From: DAITQM01 sp039794245
Lineage (GTDB): Bacteria; Pseudomonadota; Gammaproteobacteria; Xanthomonadales; Wenzhouxiangellaceae
DNA length: 64,000 nt
Reading direction: 5' to 3'
Assembly: GCA_039794245.1 (NCBI GenBank)
Contig: JBDIVS010000014.1
Span: forward strand, 17,188 to 81,187
Under the pieces are notes generated by a model. It saw only the letters and a program-made list of their open reading frames with translations, was not told the origin of the DNA and did not search any database. A program made the translations under genes and the position numbers. Each line of letters opens with the position of its first letter. Within the stretch, counting starts at the first letter, position 1. Positions 47,201 through 55,471 of the stretch are shown here, piece after piece.

Positions 47201-47883
47201 CGCTCGCCCACCTGCAGCGCGGCAACATCGCGCCGGTGGATCTCGCGCAGGCGGCCATCGGCCCGGGCATGGCGGTCTATACCCGCTTTCGCCAAGTGCT
47301 CGACGCCGAGGGCAAACCGCTCACCGTGCGCGAGGCGCTGGCGCTCATCAACCAGACCCTCGACGAGGCGCTGGCCGAGCAGGAGGGCGACTTCGACGCC
47401 GACAGCCGCTGGGCGCTCACTTGGTTCGAGCAGTCGGGCTTCGCCGAGGGCGAGTACGGCGTGGCCGAGCAGCTCTCCAAGGCCAAGAACACCAGCGTCG
47501 CCGGCATGGTCGAGGCCGGCATCCTCGAATCCAGGCGCGGCAAGGTGCGGCTGCTCAAACCCGAGGAGCTGCCCGCCGACTGGGACCCGGCCACCGACCC
47601 GCGCCTCACCGCGTGGGAGATCGTCCACCACCTGATCCGCGTGCTTGGCTGCGGCGGCGAGGGCGCGGCGGCGGCGCTCGTCGCCAAGCTCGGCGCCAAG
47701 GCCGAGATCGCCCGCGAGCTCGCCTACCGCCTCTACACGCTCTGCGAGCGCAAGAAGCGCGCGGCCGAGGCGCTCGCCTACAATGGACTCGTGCAGAGCT
47801 GGCCGGAGATCGCCCGGCTCGCCCGCGAGGGCAGCCAACCCAGAGCCGAGCAGGGCGGACTATTCGGGGGAGGCGACCTATGA
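44236..47883 (+). CDS. DUF1156 anti-phage-type DNA methyltransferase with in-frame insertions
   Basis: Large SAM-dependent DNA methylase. DUF1156 opens the protein ([35 protein letters not shown]); [18 protein letters not shown] (133-150) is the SAM loop; [20 protein letters not shown] with DPPY at about 816-819 is the catalytic motif. It probably modifies host DNA to mark self. At 1,215 residues it is longer than usual because at least three repeat elements are inserted (about residues 185-327, 380-467 and 514-554) without breaking the frame. GTG start overlapping the upstream stop; its own stop overlaps the Cas10-like gene by 4 nt. Confidence 0.9.
   Translation: [1215 protein letters not shown]
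44787..45216 (+). mobile_element. Hairpin-bounded insertion carrying a four-helix-bundle gene
   Basis: Bounded on the left by purine-rich repeats (AGTAGGAAACAGGAAATAGG) and on the right by their inverse (CCTACTTGCTATTTCCTACT at 45191 onward). It interrupts the methyltransferase between PPVNPE and [16 protein letters not shown], where relatives read straight through. The 430 nt are open in the methyltransferase frame and also contain the 115-codon gene below in another frame. Confidence 0.8.
44825..45172 (+). CDS. Four-helix bundle protein (23S rRNA intervening-sequence/S23 family)
   Basis: 115 residues, starting HFKELIVWQKAMEAAREVY and containing LPREETYGMRSQMTRAAVSV and PSNIAEGWARESDKEKAQFL, the complete signature of the S23/IVP family. 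Such proteins are encoded in intervening sequences of rRNA genes and in scattered repeat-flanked elements; function is uncertain, although related Avd proteins bind nucleic acid in diversity-generating retroelements. It is nested inside the methyltransferase gene, same strand, different frame, with GGGGGAG just upstream of the ATG. Confidence 0.88.
   Translation: MHFKELIVWQKAMEAAREVYLLVPMLPREETYGMRSQMTRAAVSVPSNIAEGWARESDKEKAQFLAIAQGSLAELDTQLSLCEQIGWFTEKETARLRSTMVEVGKILTTMRKNRR
45376..45642 (+). repeat. Second hairpin element with a 102-nt tandem duplication
   Basis: Starts with serial GGAAATAGGAAGCAGGAAAT repeats, then two 102-nt copies (45439-45540 and 45541-45642). Each copy has GAGATAGAAAATAG on the left and CTATTTCCTATTTCC on the right, so each can fold into a hairpin. 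In protein the unit is 34 residues ([17 protein letters not shown], then [10 protein letters not shown]). Frame is preserved. Confidence 0.85.
45777..45896 (+). repeat. Third hairpin element in the methyltransferase gene
   Basis: GAAAATAGGAAGCAGGAAAT-type repeats on the left and CTACTTCCTATTTCCTACCT-type repeats on the right flank a loop of about 15 nt (GTGGCGACTGTG). About 120 nt; frame preserved. Same family as the two preceding elements. Confidence 0.85.
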
Positions 47884-49373
47884 CGACGGTCCACATCAAT
47901 CTGCAACGGGTACAGACCTGGCTGTTCGCGGTGCCGCGCTTGCGCGCGATGGTCGGCGCCAACGCGCTCCTTGGTGAGACACTGCGCGTCGCGCTGCCGA
48001 AGCTGGCGCGCGAGACTGGGCGCGGCTGGGCGCTCGAGCCGAGCAGCGAGACGTACCCCGCCGCCGACCCGAACGATCCGCTCAAAGACCATGACGATCC
48101 CGCCGCCGACGCGAGGGATGGCATCCTCGCGCGCGACGGTGGTCACTTCGAGGCCCAGTTCGCGAACGGCGCTGAGGCGTTCGCCGGTGCGGCCGAGCAG
48201 CTCCTGCGGACCAGCGTGCCGGGTGTCCGCTTCCGCATCTCGATCGACGATGCGCCGCGGACCAAGAGTCAAGTACATCTGTCCACCGAGCTGCCGGTGC
48301 TCGCCCCCTGCGAGTGGACGGGGCGTGGGCTCGCCTCCGCAATTGTTGAACAAGGTGACGATCGTCCCGCTGTTGCGCTCGACGTCGCCGCCAGGCACCA
48401 AGCCGCGAGGCGGACGGAGAACGGCACGGCGGTGGACCTCGCGAGCCTGCTCAGCGCCACGACGAATCTCAAGGCGCTGAGGCGCGCGCAGGAGCTGAAG
48501 GATCTCGTCGACTCGGGCTACCTCGCGCTCATCCACGCCGATGGCAACGGCGTCGGAAGCGGCGCTGGCGACACCGACATCGAGCGCGCGGCTTTTTTCC
48601 ATCGCAACCGCGTGTTCTTGCGACGCGCGCTGCAGAAGGCCATCGACGTGCACTGTCCGAGCGAGGGGCTGGCGCCTCTCCTCCCGTTGATGCTCGGCGG
48701 CGACGACCTCCTGCTCGTCTGCCGTGCCGAGATCGCGCTGCCCTTCGTCGTCACGCTGTGCGCGGAGCTGGACGCGCTCCAGGATAAGAGCACTGGCTTC
48801 AAGCTGACGCTCGGTGTAGGCGTGGTGTTCGCCAAGCACACCATTCCCATCCACAGACTGCATGAAGTCGCCGAGCAGCTCGCAGCCTCGGCGAAGCGTC
48901 GCTTCCGTGGGCTCTCGGAGTGCGAGGCGAAGCGCTCCGTCGTCGACTGGGCCGTGTTCAGCACCGCGTGGGTCGATGATCCCGAAGAGGTGCGAAGGCG
49001 CGACTGGCTGCGCGGCGGCGGCGCCGAGCTGCGCGTGCTCTCGCAGCGGCCCATTGATGTTCTGGGAAGTGGGCTCGATTCGTTGCAGGGACTGGTGGAT
49101 GGAGCCAAGAAGCTTCGTCACGCACCGCGCTCGCAGCTTCGGTACCTGGTCGATCAGCTTCCGCGAGGTCGCGCGCTCTCGGAGCTGGCGTTCGCTGAGT
49201 TACCGAAGCAGGCGAAAGAACCGCTCGCCGAGGCAGGCGTGAAGGAGCTGTGGCGACGCGCAGGGAATGCGTCGATCACTGCGCTGCTTGACCTCGTGGA
49301 GATCGCCGAGATCGGTCGCCTCGGTCGCAACACCGAGCGCGCCGACACCGAACGGGAGGCCGACCATGTCTGA
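47881..49373 (+). CDS. Cas10/Cmr2-like palm-domain protein without HD domain
   Basis: Type III CRISPR signature-protein homologue, 497 residues. The N-terminus (NLQRVQTWLFAVPRLRAMVG, then ANALLGE) matches the start of the first palm domain of Cas10/Cmr2. ALIHADGNGVG (DGN at 221-223) and LMLGGDDLLLV (GGDD at 273-276) are the metal sites of the cyclase palm; KLTLGVGVVFAKHTIPIHRL follows as in Cas10. No HD nuclease domain precedes it. With an intact GGDD it could make cyclic oligoadenylate. Overlaps both neighbours (4 and 8 nt). Confidence 0.87.
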
Positions 49374-51306
49374 GAAGTGGGTTCGCCAGAGGCTCACCGC
49401 CGAGCTCCTCTCCGATGCACACCTCGGCTCAGGCTCGGGTGGCGGCGGCATCGACGCGCTCGTGGCGCGCGATCGGCACGATCGCCCCGTCATCTGGGCG
49501 TCGCACGTCGAGGGCGTGCTGCGCGATGCGGCTCGTCGGCTCCGTGGCGACCAGGAAGCTGAGGCGTTCTTCGGACGTGGCGGTGGCGACTACGCGCGAG
49601 GAGACCGCCAGCGCGCAGTCTTCACCTCGCTCTATGCGAAGAACAACCCCGAGAGCCACATCTGGCGCTCGACTGCGCGTGAGGCATTCGACAACCGCGC
49701 GCCGAAGGACGACACGCTGCGGGTCATCGAGTACGTGCCCAAGGGGACGAAGCTCGCCGGCGAGGTCGAGCTGCCCGCGAGCCAACTCGATACGCTGAAG
49801 AGGCTTGTGCAGGAGGTCGATGCGCTCGGTGGCGGTCGATCCACCGGCGCCGGGCGGGTGAAGCTCTCGCTGTCCGAGGTCGCGAGCACGTCGCGGAAGA
49901 CTGGAGCGCCGACGGGCCGCCTCGTGCTGCTCCTGAAGAACCGCGATCCACTCTGCATCACGGCGACGGCCACGCCTGACAATCTGATCCCGAGCCTCGC
50001 CTTCGTGCCCGGCCGCACGCTGCTCGGCGCGGTCGCCGCGTGGTTGATCGCCGAGGGTGATCGCGAAACGGCCTTGCTGCTCACGTCGGGGAAGGTCTCG
50101 GTGAGCGACGCGCTACCGCTGCCGCACGCGCCGTCGAAGCTCGAAGGCGTGGAGGTGCTGCCCGCGCCGCTCTCGCTCCAGAGCGAGAAGCCGAAAGGTG
50201 CGGCAGGTGACGTGCCCTGGTGGGCGCAGCCGACCGCACCGACGAAGCGCCTCGATGCGTGGGGCACGAACGAGAAGCTCAAGCGCCCCGAGGACGACCT
50301 CTTTGTCTACCGCGAGAACACGAGCTCGGCGTGGACCACGTTCCGCCCGGCGCGCCGGGTGCGGCTGCGCAACGGGAGGCCCGATCCCAAGCAGGCCGAC
50401 GCCTCGCTCTTCGCCATCGAGCAGATCGTCGAGGAGACGCACTTCCTCGCGGAGCTCCACGGCTCGGTGGAGGACCTGAAGAAGCTCGCCGAGAAGCTTG
50501 CGGCCGTGCTTGAAGGCAGACGTTGGCTACGCGTTGGCCGTGCGGGTGCGCCCGTCGAGGTCGCGCAGCTCGCGTGGTCTGGCGCCGCCCGCGCGGCGAA
50601 GCCGGAGCCCAAGGCGCTGCTCACGCTCACGTCCGACCTACTCGCGCGTGACGAGCACCTACGCTGGCGCACCGCGCTCGACGAGACCGCGCTGAAGGAG
50701 CTGCTGGGCCTCGACGTTCAGCTCGGCAAGTCGCTGCAAGACAGCGTGATGGTCCACGGCTTCAACGGCACCTCACGCCTGTGGCGCATGCCTGCGGCAG
50801 CCATTCGACGGGGCTCGGTCTTCGAGGTGTCGGGCGCGGGTGTCGCGAAGCTCGCGGACCGCGCCGACAAGAACGAGTGGCTCGGTGAGCGCACGCACGA
50901 GGGCTTCGGGCGCTTCCGCATTGACGCTGCCTTGCCCGGCGTGACGAGCGCGGCCTCTGCGAGCAGCGCAAAGCCGCTGCCCACTGACCAGTCGGAGGAG
51001 GCCATCGCGGCGAAGACCCTGGACTGGTTCAACGCGCACAAGGCCCTCGCCAAGCCCGGTGGCGGAAGCGACCGGAAGCCGAGCCTCTCGCAGTGGCTCG
51101 ATCTGGTCGGCGAGTTGGAAGCCAACAACCAGAACGCACTCACGAGCCGCCTCAACCCGACGACGGCGGGCGGCAAGAGCTGGAAGCACCAGGACGCAAA
51201 GGCGATCTTGGACGAGCTGAACAAGGTCCAGGCACCGCAGCGAAAACTCTACGCGCGCCTCTTCGTGCGCTGGCTGCGCGCCGACATGCGCAAGGGGGCA
51301 CGATGA
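49366..51306 (+). CDS. Large RAMP protein, Csx10/Cas7-like (two Gly-rich loops)
   Basis: 646 residues. The N-terminal RAMP domain begins with RLTAELLSDAHLGSGSGGGG and WASHVEGVLRDAARRL (the family 'S-x-K/E-G-xLR' helix), ending in GGGRSTGAGRVKLSL. A second RAMP-like part begins at PDNLIPSLAFVPGRTLLGAV and ends with the Gly-rich loop WLGERTHEGFGRFRI. A helical C-terminal tail follows. The double-RAMP architecture is like Csx10 of subtype III-D. Likely a backbone subunit contacting the Cas10-like protein. Overlaps the next gene by ATGA. Confidence 0.8.
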   Translation: MSEKWVRQRLTAELLSDAHLGSGSGGGGIDALVARDRHDRPVIWASHVEGVLRDAARRLRGDQEAEAFFGRGGGDYARGDRQRAVFTSLYAKNNPESHIWRSTAREAFDNRAPKDDTLRVIEYVPKGTKLAGEVELPASQLDTLKRLVQEVDALGGGRSTGAGRVKLSLSEVASTSRKTGAPTGRLVLLLKNRDPLCITATATPDNLIPSLAFVPGRTLLGAVAAWLIAEGDRETALLLTSGKVSVSDALPLPHAPSKLEGVEVLPAPLSLQSEKPKGAAGDVPWWAQPTAPTKRLDAWGTNEKLKRPEDDLFVYRENTSSAWTTFRPARRVRLRNGRPDPKQADASLFAIEQIVEETHFLAELHGSVEDLKKLAEKLAAVLEGRRWLRVGRAGAPVEVAQLAWSGAARAAKPEPKALLTLTSDLLARDEHLRWRTALDETALKELLGLDVQLGKSLQDSVMVHGFNGTSRLWRMPAAAIRRGSVFEVSGAGVAKLADRADKNEWLGERTHEGFGRFRIDAALPGVTSAASASSAKPLPTDQSEEAIAAKTLDWFNAHKALAKPGGGSDRKPSLSQWLDLVGELEANNQNALTSRLNPTTAGGKSWKHQDAKAILDELNKVQAPQRKLYARLFVRWLRADMRKGAR

Positions 51307-53195
51307 CCGCGAAGCTCACGCTGTTCACCGCCAACCTCGTCCAGGACTCGGCGCTCTCCGTGTCGGGCCTCGATCGCGAGACCAGCGCCGACCAGCCTTT
51401 TGCGCTCGTCGATGGCGTGCCGACGCTCGTCGGACGCGGCCTCAAGGGCGCCGCCGTCGCGATGGCCAAGCGCTTCTTCGACCCGTTGCCGCGCGCGGTC
51501 TCGGACGACGTCAAATACGGCGCACTGCGTCGCTCGGCCTGGGAGTTCGCCGACGCGACGACGACGGGCGTTCCGAGCATTCGCGCAGGCGTCGGCATTC
51601 GCCACAAGACCGGCGCGCGTGCCGGTGGCGTGCTCTACGACCGCGAGATCATCCCCGCGGGCACGACCTGGCAGCTCAGCTTCCGCGTCGATCGCTCCTG
51701 CGCGCTCGATGACGCCGAGTTCACCGAGGCCGAGGGCATCCTCGGCTACGTGCTGGCCGAGCACTGGGCCAAGGGACGCTGTTGGCTCGGTGGCGGTGCC
51801 GCGCGCGGGCTCGGCTGGTGCCACCTCGACGAGCTGAAGGCGTATCGCTTCGACGACGCGGCCTACGAGGTGTGGGTGAAGTCGGGCCGCACGACGCTTC
51901 CGACGGTGCTCGCGACCGTGCCGGTCGTCTCGCCGACGCGCTCGTGGTGCTTCCGCACGCTCGACGTGAATGTCTCGTTCGGTGAGTACAAGCCCGACCC
52001 GGGCGAGGCGCCGTGGGGCCTCGACATGTTCGCCGTCGGGCCGCACGACACCGAGCGTGCCGTGCAGTCGACGGGTGACGGCCTGTGGGCCAAGCCCGCG
52101 TGGGCGACGAACGCCTGTACGCCCGACGCTCTGGCCACCGATCGTGCGCTGCTCATGGACGGTGGTCGCCCGCTACTCCCCGGCGCGAGCGTGCGCGGCC
52201 CAATACGTCATGCCTTCTCGCGCCTAGAGCGCGCGGCAGGCCACGACATCAAGGACCCGCACCTCGTGCAGGGTCAGGTCGGCGAAGACGACCCGGCCGG
52301 GAAGGCGTTCGGAACCGTCAGCCAGAGCAGCCGCATCCTCATCCGCGATGCGCGTGCTGAAGGCGAGTGGGCGGCGGCCAAGCTGCACATGCACGCGGAG
52401 GACGAGTTCTCGGCGGGCTCCTACGGCAGCGCCAAGCGCGACGCGGTGCGCGTGCTCCGGGGCACGTTCCCGGTGCGCATCGTTGTCGAAGGCGCGACGA
52501 GTGAAGAGGTCGAGCCGCTGGTTGAGCTCGTCGATCGCCAGGTCGCGCTTGGCGCGCTCGGGCATCTGCCGATCGGCGGCCACAAGACGCGCGGTGCAGG
52601 CGCGGGGCGCTGGCAGGCGAAGCCGTGGGTCGCGGACGACGTGACAAAGGTTCGGGACTGGACGCCGCCGCAGGAGCCGACAGAGCAGGTGAAGAACGGC
52701 GCGCGCTCGAAGCACACCTTCATCGACCGCCCCGCCGCCACCGACGCTTGGGTGCGCACGAACACCGGCACGATCACCGAGGGGCTCACGCTCGGAGCCG
52801 CTGCGAAGGTTGCGAAGGCGGCGCTAGGCGAGAAGCTCGTCGCGTGGTGGTGCGATCCGACCATCGATCTCGATCTGCGCACGCCGCCCGCGACCTTCGG
52901 CAGGGCGTGGCCCGCCGAGGACGACAAGCTCCAGGTCGACGAGATCGCGTTCTACGCCGAGCGCGCGGTCTGGCGTGCCGTCCGCACATCGAGTGGCGCA
53001 CGTTTCGTGCTCATCGAGGAACTCGACGGAAAGACCGACGACGCTAAGCCATCCCGCATCGTACACACGCCCGCGCGCCTGCACGGCTTCCAACGTTTCT
53101 CGTCGGCCAACACCGGTCCGGGCAACGTGCTCCTGCGCGAGTGGCACGTCGGTGGCGAAATCCTCGGCTTCACCCTCACCCAGGAGCAGCGCTGA
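51303..53195 (+). CDS. Double-RAMP protein (tandem Cas7/Csm3-like)
   Basis: 630 residues with two RAMP units. The first has PTLVGRGLKGAAVAMAKRFF and the loop LGGGAARGLGW; the second has LLPGASVRGPIRHAFSRLER, HMHAEDEFSAGSYGSAKRD and the Gly-rich loop IGGHKTRGAGAGRW. Asp residues near DEFSAG could correspond to the Cas7 target-cleavage loop. Fused Cas7 subunits are known in several type III variants. Its stop overlaps the next start (TGATG). Confidence 0.82.
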   Translation: MTAKLTLFTANLVQDSALSVSGLDRETSADQPFALVDGVPTLVGRGLKGAAVAMAKRFFDPLPRAVSDDVKYGALRRSAWEFADATTTGVPSIRAGVGIRHKTGARAGGVLYDREIIPAGTTWQLSFRVDRSCALDDAEFTEAEGILGYVLAEHWAKGRCWLGGGAARGLGWCHLDELKAYRFDDAAYEVWVKSGRTTLPTVLATVPVVSPTRSWCFRTLDVNVSFGEYKPDPGEAPWGLDMFAVGPHDTERAVQSTGDGLWAKPAWATNACTPDALATDRALLMDGGRPLLPGASVRGPIRHAFSRLERAAGHDIKDPHLVQGQVGEDDPAGKAFGTVSQSSRILIRDARAEGEWAAAKLHMHAEDEFSAGSYGSAKRDAVRVLRGTFPVRIVVEGATSEEVEPLVELVDRQVALGALGHLPIGGHKTRGAGAGRWQAKPWVADDVTKVRDWTPPQEPTEQVKNGARSKHTFIDRPAATDAWVRTNTGTITEGLTLGAAAKVAKAALGEKLVAWWCDPTIDLDLRTPPATFGRAWPAEDDKLQVDEIAFYAERAVWRAVRTSSGARFVLIEELDGKTDDAKPSRIVHTPARLHGFQRFSSANTGPGNVLLREWHVGGEILGFTLTQEQR

Positions 53196-55471
53196 TGCCC
53201 GGCAAACCCGACAAGCAGCACCGCATCCGCGTTCGCACGCTCGACGGCAAGCCGCGCGACCAGGGGGCAATCAACAAGCTGAAGAGTAACCAGCTTGGGA
53301 TGCCGCATCTCGACATCGTCGGCACCAGCGTGGCCAGCGAGTTCATCATCTGCGCCGTCAAGGACACGCACATCGAGCAGGTGCGCGCGAAGCTCAGCGG
53401 CGCTGGTCTCGAAGCGATCGACGGCGGCGATACGGCCATTGCGGCGACCGCTGCGCCGAGACCTGCGCAGCAGCAACCTCGACGGGCCGGGTTCCAGCCG
53501 CAGCGAGGTGGCCAGCACCAACGTGGTGGAGGGCAGCAGCGCCCACAGGGACGTCCTCAGGCTCCGGCAAACATCGCGCAGCCGCTTCCCAGAAAGCCCT
53601 ACGGCTTCGTCGCGCTCCCGAAGGACCTGACGACCTCGGCGCCCATCTGGCACGACGGCACGAGCAGCAAGGGCCGGCTCTCCGGTGAAGTCCGCTTCGA
53701 GTTGGAGACGCTCACGCCGCTGCTCGTCGGCTGGGAACGTGGGCAGGTCGGCGACAACGAGAGCGACTGGCCTGTCCCGGCGAATCTCGCGGGCACGCGG
53801 CTCGCCAACAAGAAGTCCGTGCTCTGCCCGCTGCGCGCGCCGTGGGGGAGGCGGCCCGTCATCATCCCGGGCGACTCACTGAAGGGCCTCTTGCGCCACG
53901 AACTGGGCGCGCTGCTGGGCGCACCGATGGAGCGTGTCGCCGAGCGTTCGTACTCGTACCGCCCGAACGCCATGTACCCGCTCAAGCCCGAGAACCGCTT
54001 CCTGGTTCCGCGACTCGCTCGCGTACCAAAAGACCACGTCGAGATGAAGGCGCTCGACGGCGATCATCAGGCTCGCGTGCCGACGCGTTTAGAGCTGTTC
54101 CCCGCTACCCTCGAGTACAACAAGAGGGCGAACAGGTTCGACTACCGCTTCGATCAGCAGGGAGGCGCGCCTTACCGCGGCGGGCAAGGTGCCGGGCAGA
54201 AGCTCAACTCGAAACCCAGGGTGCACACCTCGCTGACGGTCCAGCGCGAGGTGCAGACGGAGACCTTCGACGTCCCGCAGGCCGCGAGGGACGGCTACCT
54301 CGCGACCGTTCGCCACCTCATCGATATCGATCACGGCCACTTCTCCGAGCGGCACCCCGATGTGCCCAACACCGTCACGGGCGACGCGGCTCGTACGCGC
54401 ATTCTCAAGGCCGCGAGGGACGAGGTGTTCCAGCCCGGCGATCTCGTCTGGGTCGAGTGGGACACCGAGAAGCAGTGCATCGTGTCGCTCGGCTGGCACT
54501 ACTACTACCGCTGGGCCTACACCGACTCGGTCCGCAAGGACGCTGACGCGCCGAGGCTCGAACGGCATGGACTCTTTCCGCTCGACAAGGAGCGGGAGAA
54601 GGACGGCGAGGCCCCGAAGGAACTTTCGTTGGTTCGGCGGCTCCTCGGTTACACCGGCGACAACGAGGGCAGCGCGGGCATCGGCGCAGGCGATCACGCT
54701 CAGCTCATGGGCCGCGTCTTCGTCAACGCGGGGCTCGAGGTCGTCGGCGAGAATGACACCGACGACGATCGTTTCCTAAAGCCGACCTTTCTCAAGGAGC
54801 TCGGCATGCCCCGGCCGAGCGCAGTCGAGCACTACCTGAAGCAGCCACACCACCCGTGGTCGAGGCCCTCGGACAACGCAACGCTCGTGACCTACGGTGA
54901 CGCCGCTGGCTACGACACTCCGGGCGAGCTGGCGGGTCGTAAGTTCTACCTCGATCGCCCGAACGCCGTCGCCGAGGACGCCTCCGACACAAATAGGCAG
55001 AACGACCGCAGCACGCTCGCGCTCGAGGCATCGAAGCCCGGGCGCAAGTTCCGCTTCACCGTGCGTTTCCGCGACCTGGATTCTGCCGAGCTGTCCGCAA
55101 TCCTTGTCGCGCTCAGCCCCGACCAGTTCAAGAGTGCGCTCGGCGGCGCGCACGCCGACGGCTACTGCTCGAAGTTAGGCTACGCGCGCCCGCTCGGCTG
55201 GGGCAGCGTGCGCATCGAGGCCAAGCAGCTCCTGCTGCTCGACGAAGGTGGTGAGGTGCCGACGCTGAAACCCGAGGCCGACCTCGCAGCCTGGATGGCG
55301 AAGAATCACCGGAAGACATCGACACAGGACGAGTGGATCGCCATCCATCGCTGCCACCATCCCGACGCGGCGGACTACCCGCGCAAGGACGGCGAGATCT
55401 ACATCTTCCACACCTCGCTTCGCGCCGAGCACTCGCGCAACCGTCGCTACAAGGATGGGGGGCCACGATGA
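53195..55471 (+). CDS. TIGR03986-like CRISPR-associated RAMP protein with N-terminal extension
   Basis: 758 residues. Residues 1-85 form a small separate domain; 86-130 are a low-complexity Gln/Arg/Gly-rich linker (QPQRGGQHQRGGGQQRPQGR) that may bind RNA; then a large RAMP (ELETLTPLLVGW, IIPGDSLKGLLRHELGALLG, SYSYRPNAMYPLKPEN) with final loop GGAHADGYCSKLGYARPLGWGSVRI. This matches the TIGR03986 RAMP group as I remember it. Overlaps the CARF-HEPN gene by ATGA. Confidence 0.8.
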   Translation: MPGKPDKQHRIRVRTLDGKPRDQGAINKLKSNQLGMPHLDIVGTSVASEFIICAVKDTHIEQVRAKLSGAGLEAIDGGDTAIAATAAPRPAQQQPRRAGFQPQRGGQHQRGGGQQRPQGRPQAPANIAQPLPRKPYGFVALPKDLTTSAPIWHDGTSSKGRLSGEVRFELETLTPLLVGWERGQVGDNESDWPVPANLAGTRLANKKSVLCPLRAPWGRRPVIIPGDSLKGLLRHELGALLGAPMERVAERSYSYRPNAMYPLKPENRFLVPRLARVPKDHVEMKALDGDHQARVPTRLELFPATLEYNKRANRFDYRFDQQGGAPYRGGQGAGQKLNSKPRVHTSLTVQREVQTETFDVPQAARDGYLATVRHLIDIDHGHFSERHPDVPNTVTGDAARTRILKAARDEVFQPGDLVWVEWDTEKQCIVSLGWHYYYRWAYTDSVRKDADAPRLERHGLFPLDKEREKDGEAPKELSLVRRLLGYTGDNEGSAGIGAGDHAQLMGRVFVNAGLEVVGENDTDDDRFLKPTFLKELGMPRPSAVEHYLKQPHHPWSRPSDNATLVTYGDAAGYDTPGELAGRKFYLDRPNAVAEDASDTNRQNDRSTLALEASKPGRKFRFTVRFRDLDSAELSAILVALSPDQFKSALGGAHADGYCSKLGYARPLGWGSVRIEAKQLLLLDEGGEVPTLKPEADLAAWMAKNHRKTSTQDEWIAIHRCHHPDAADYPRKDGEIYIFHTSLRAEHSRNRRYKDGGPR

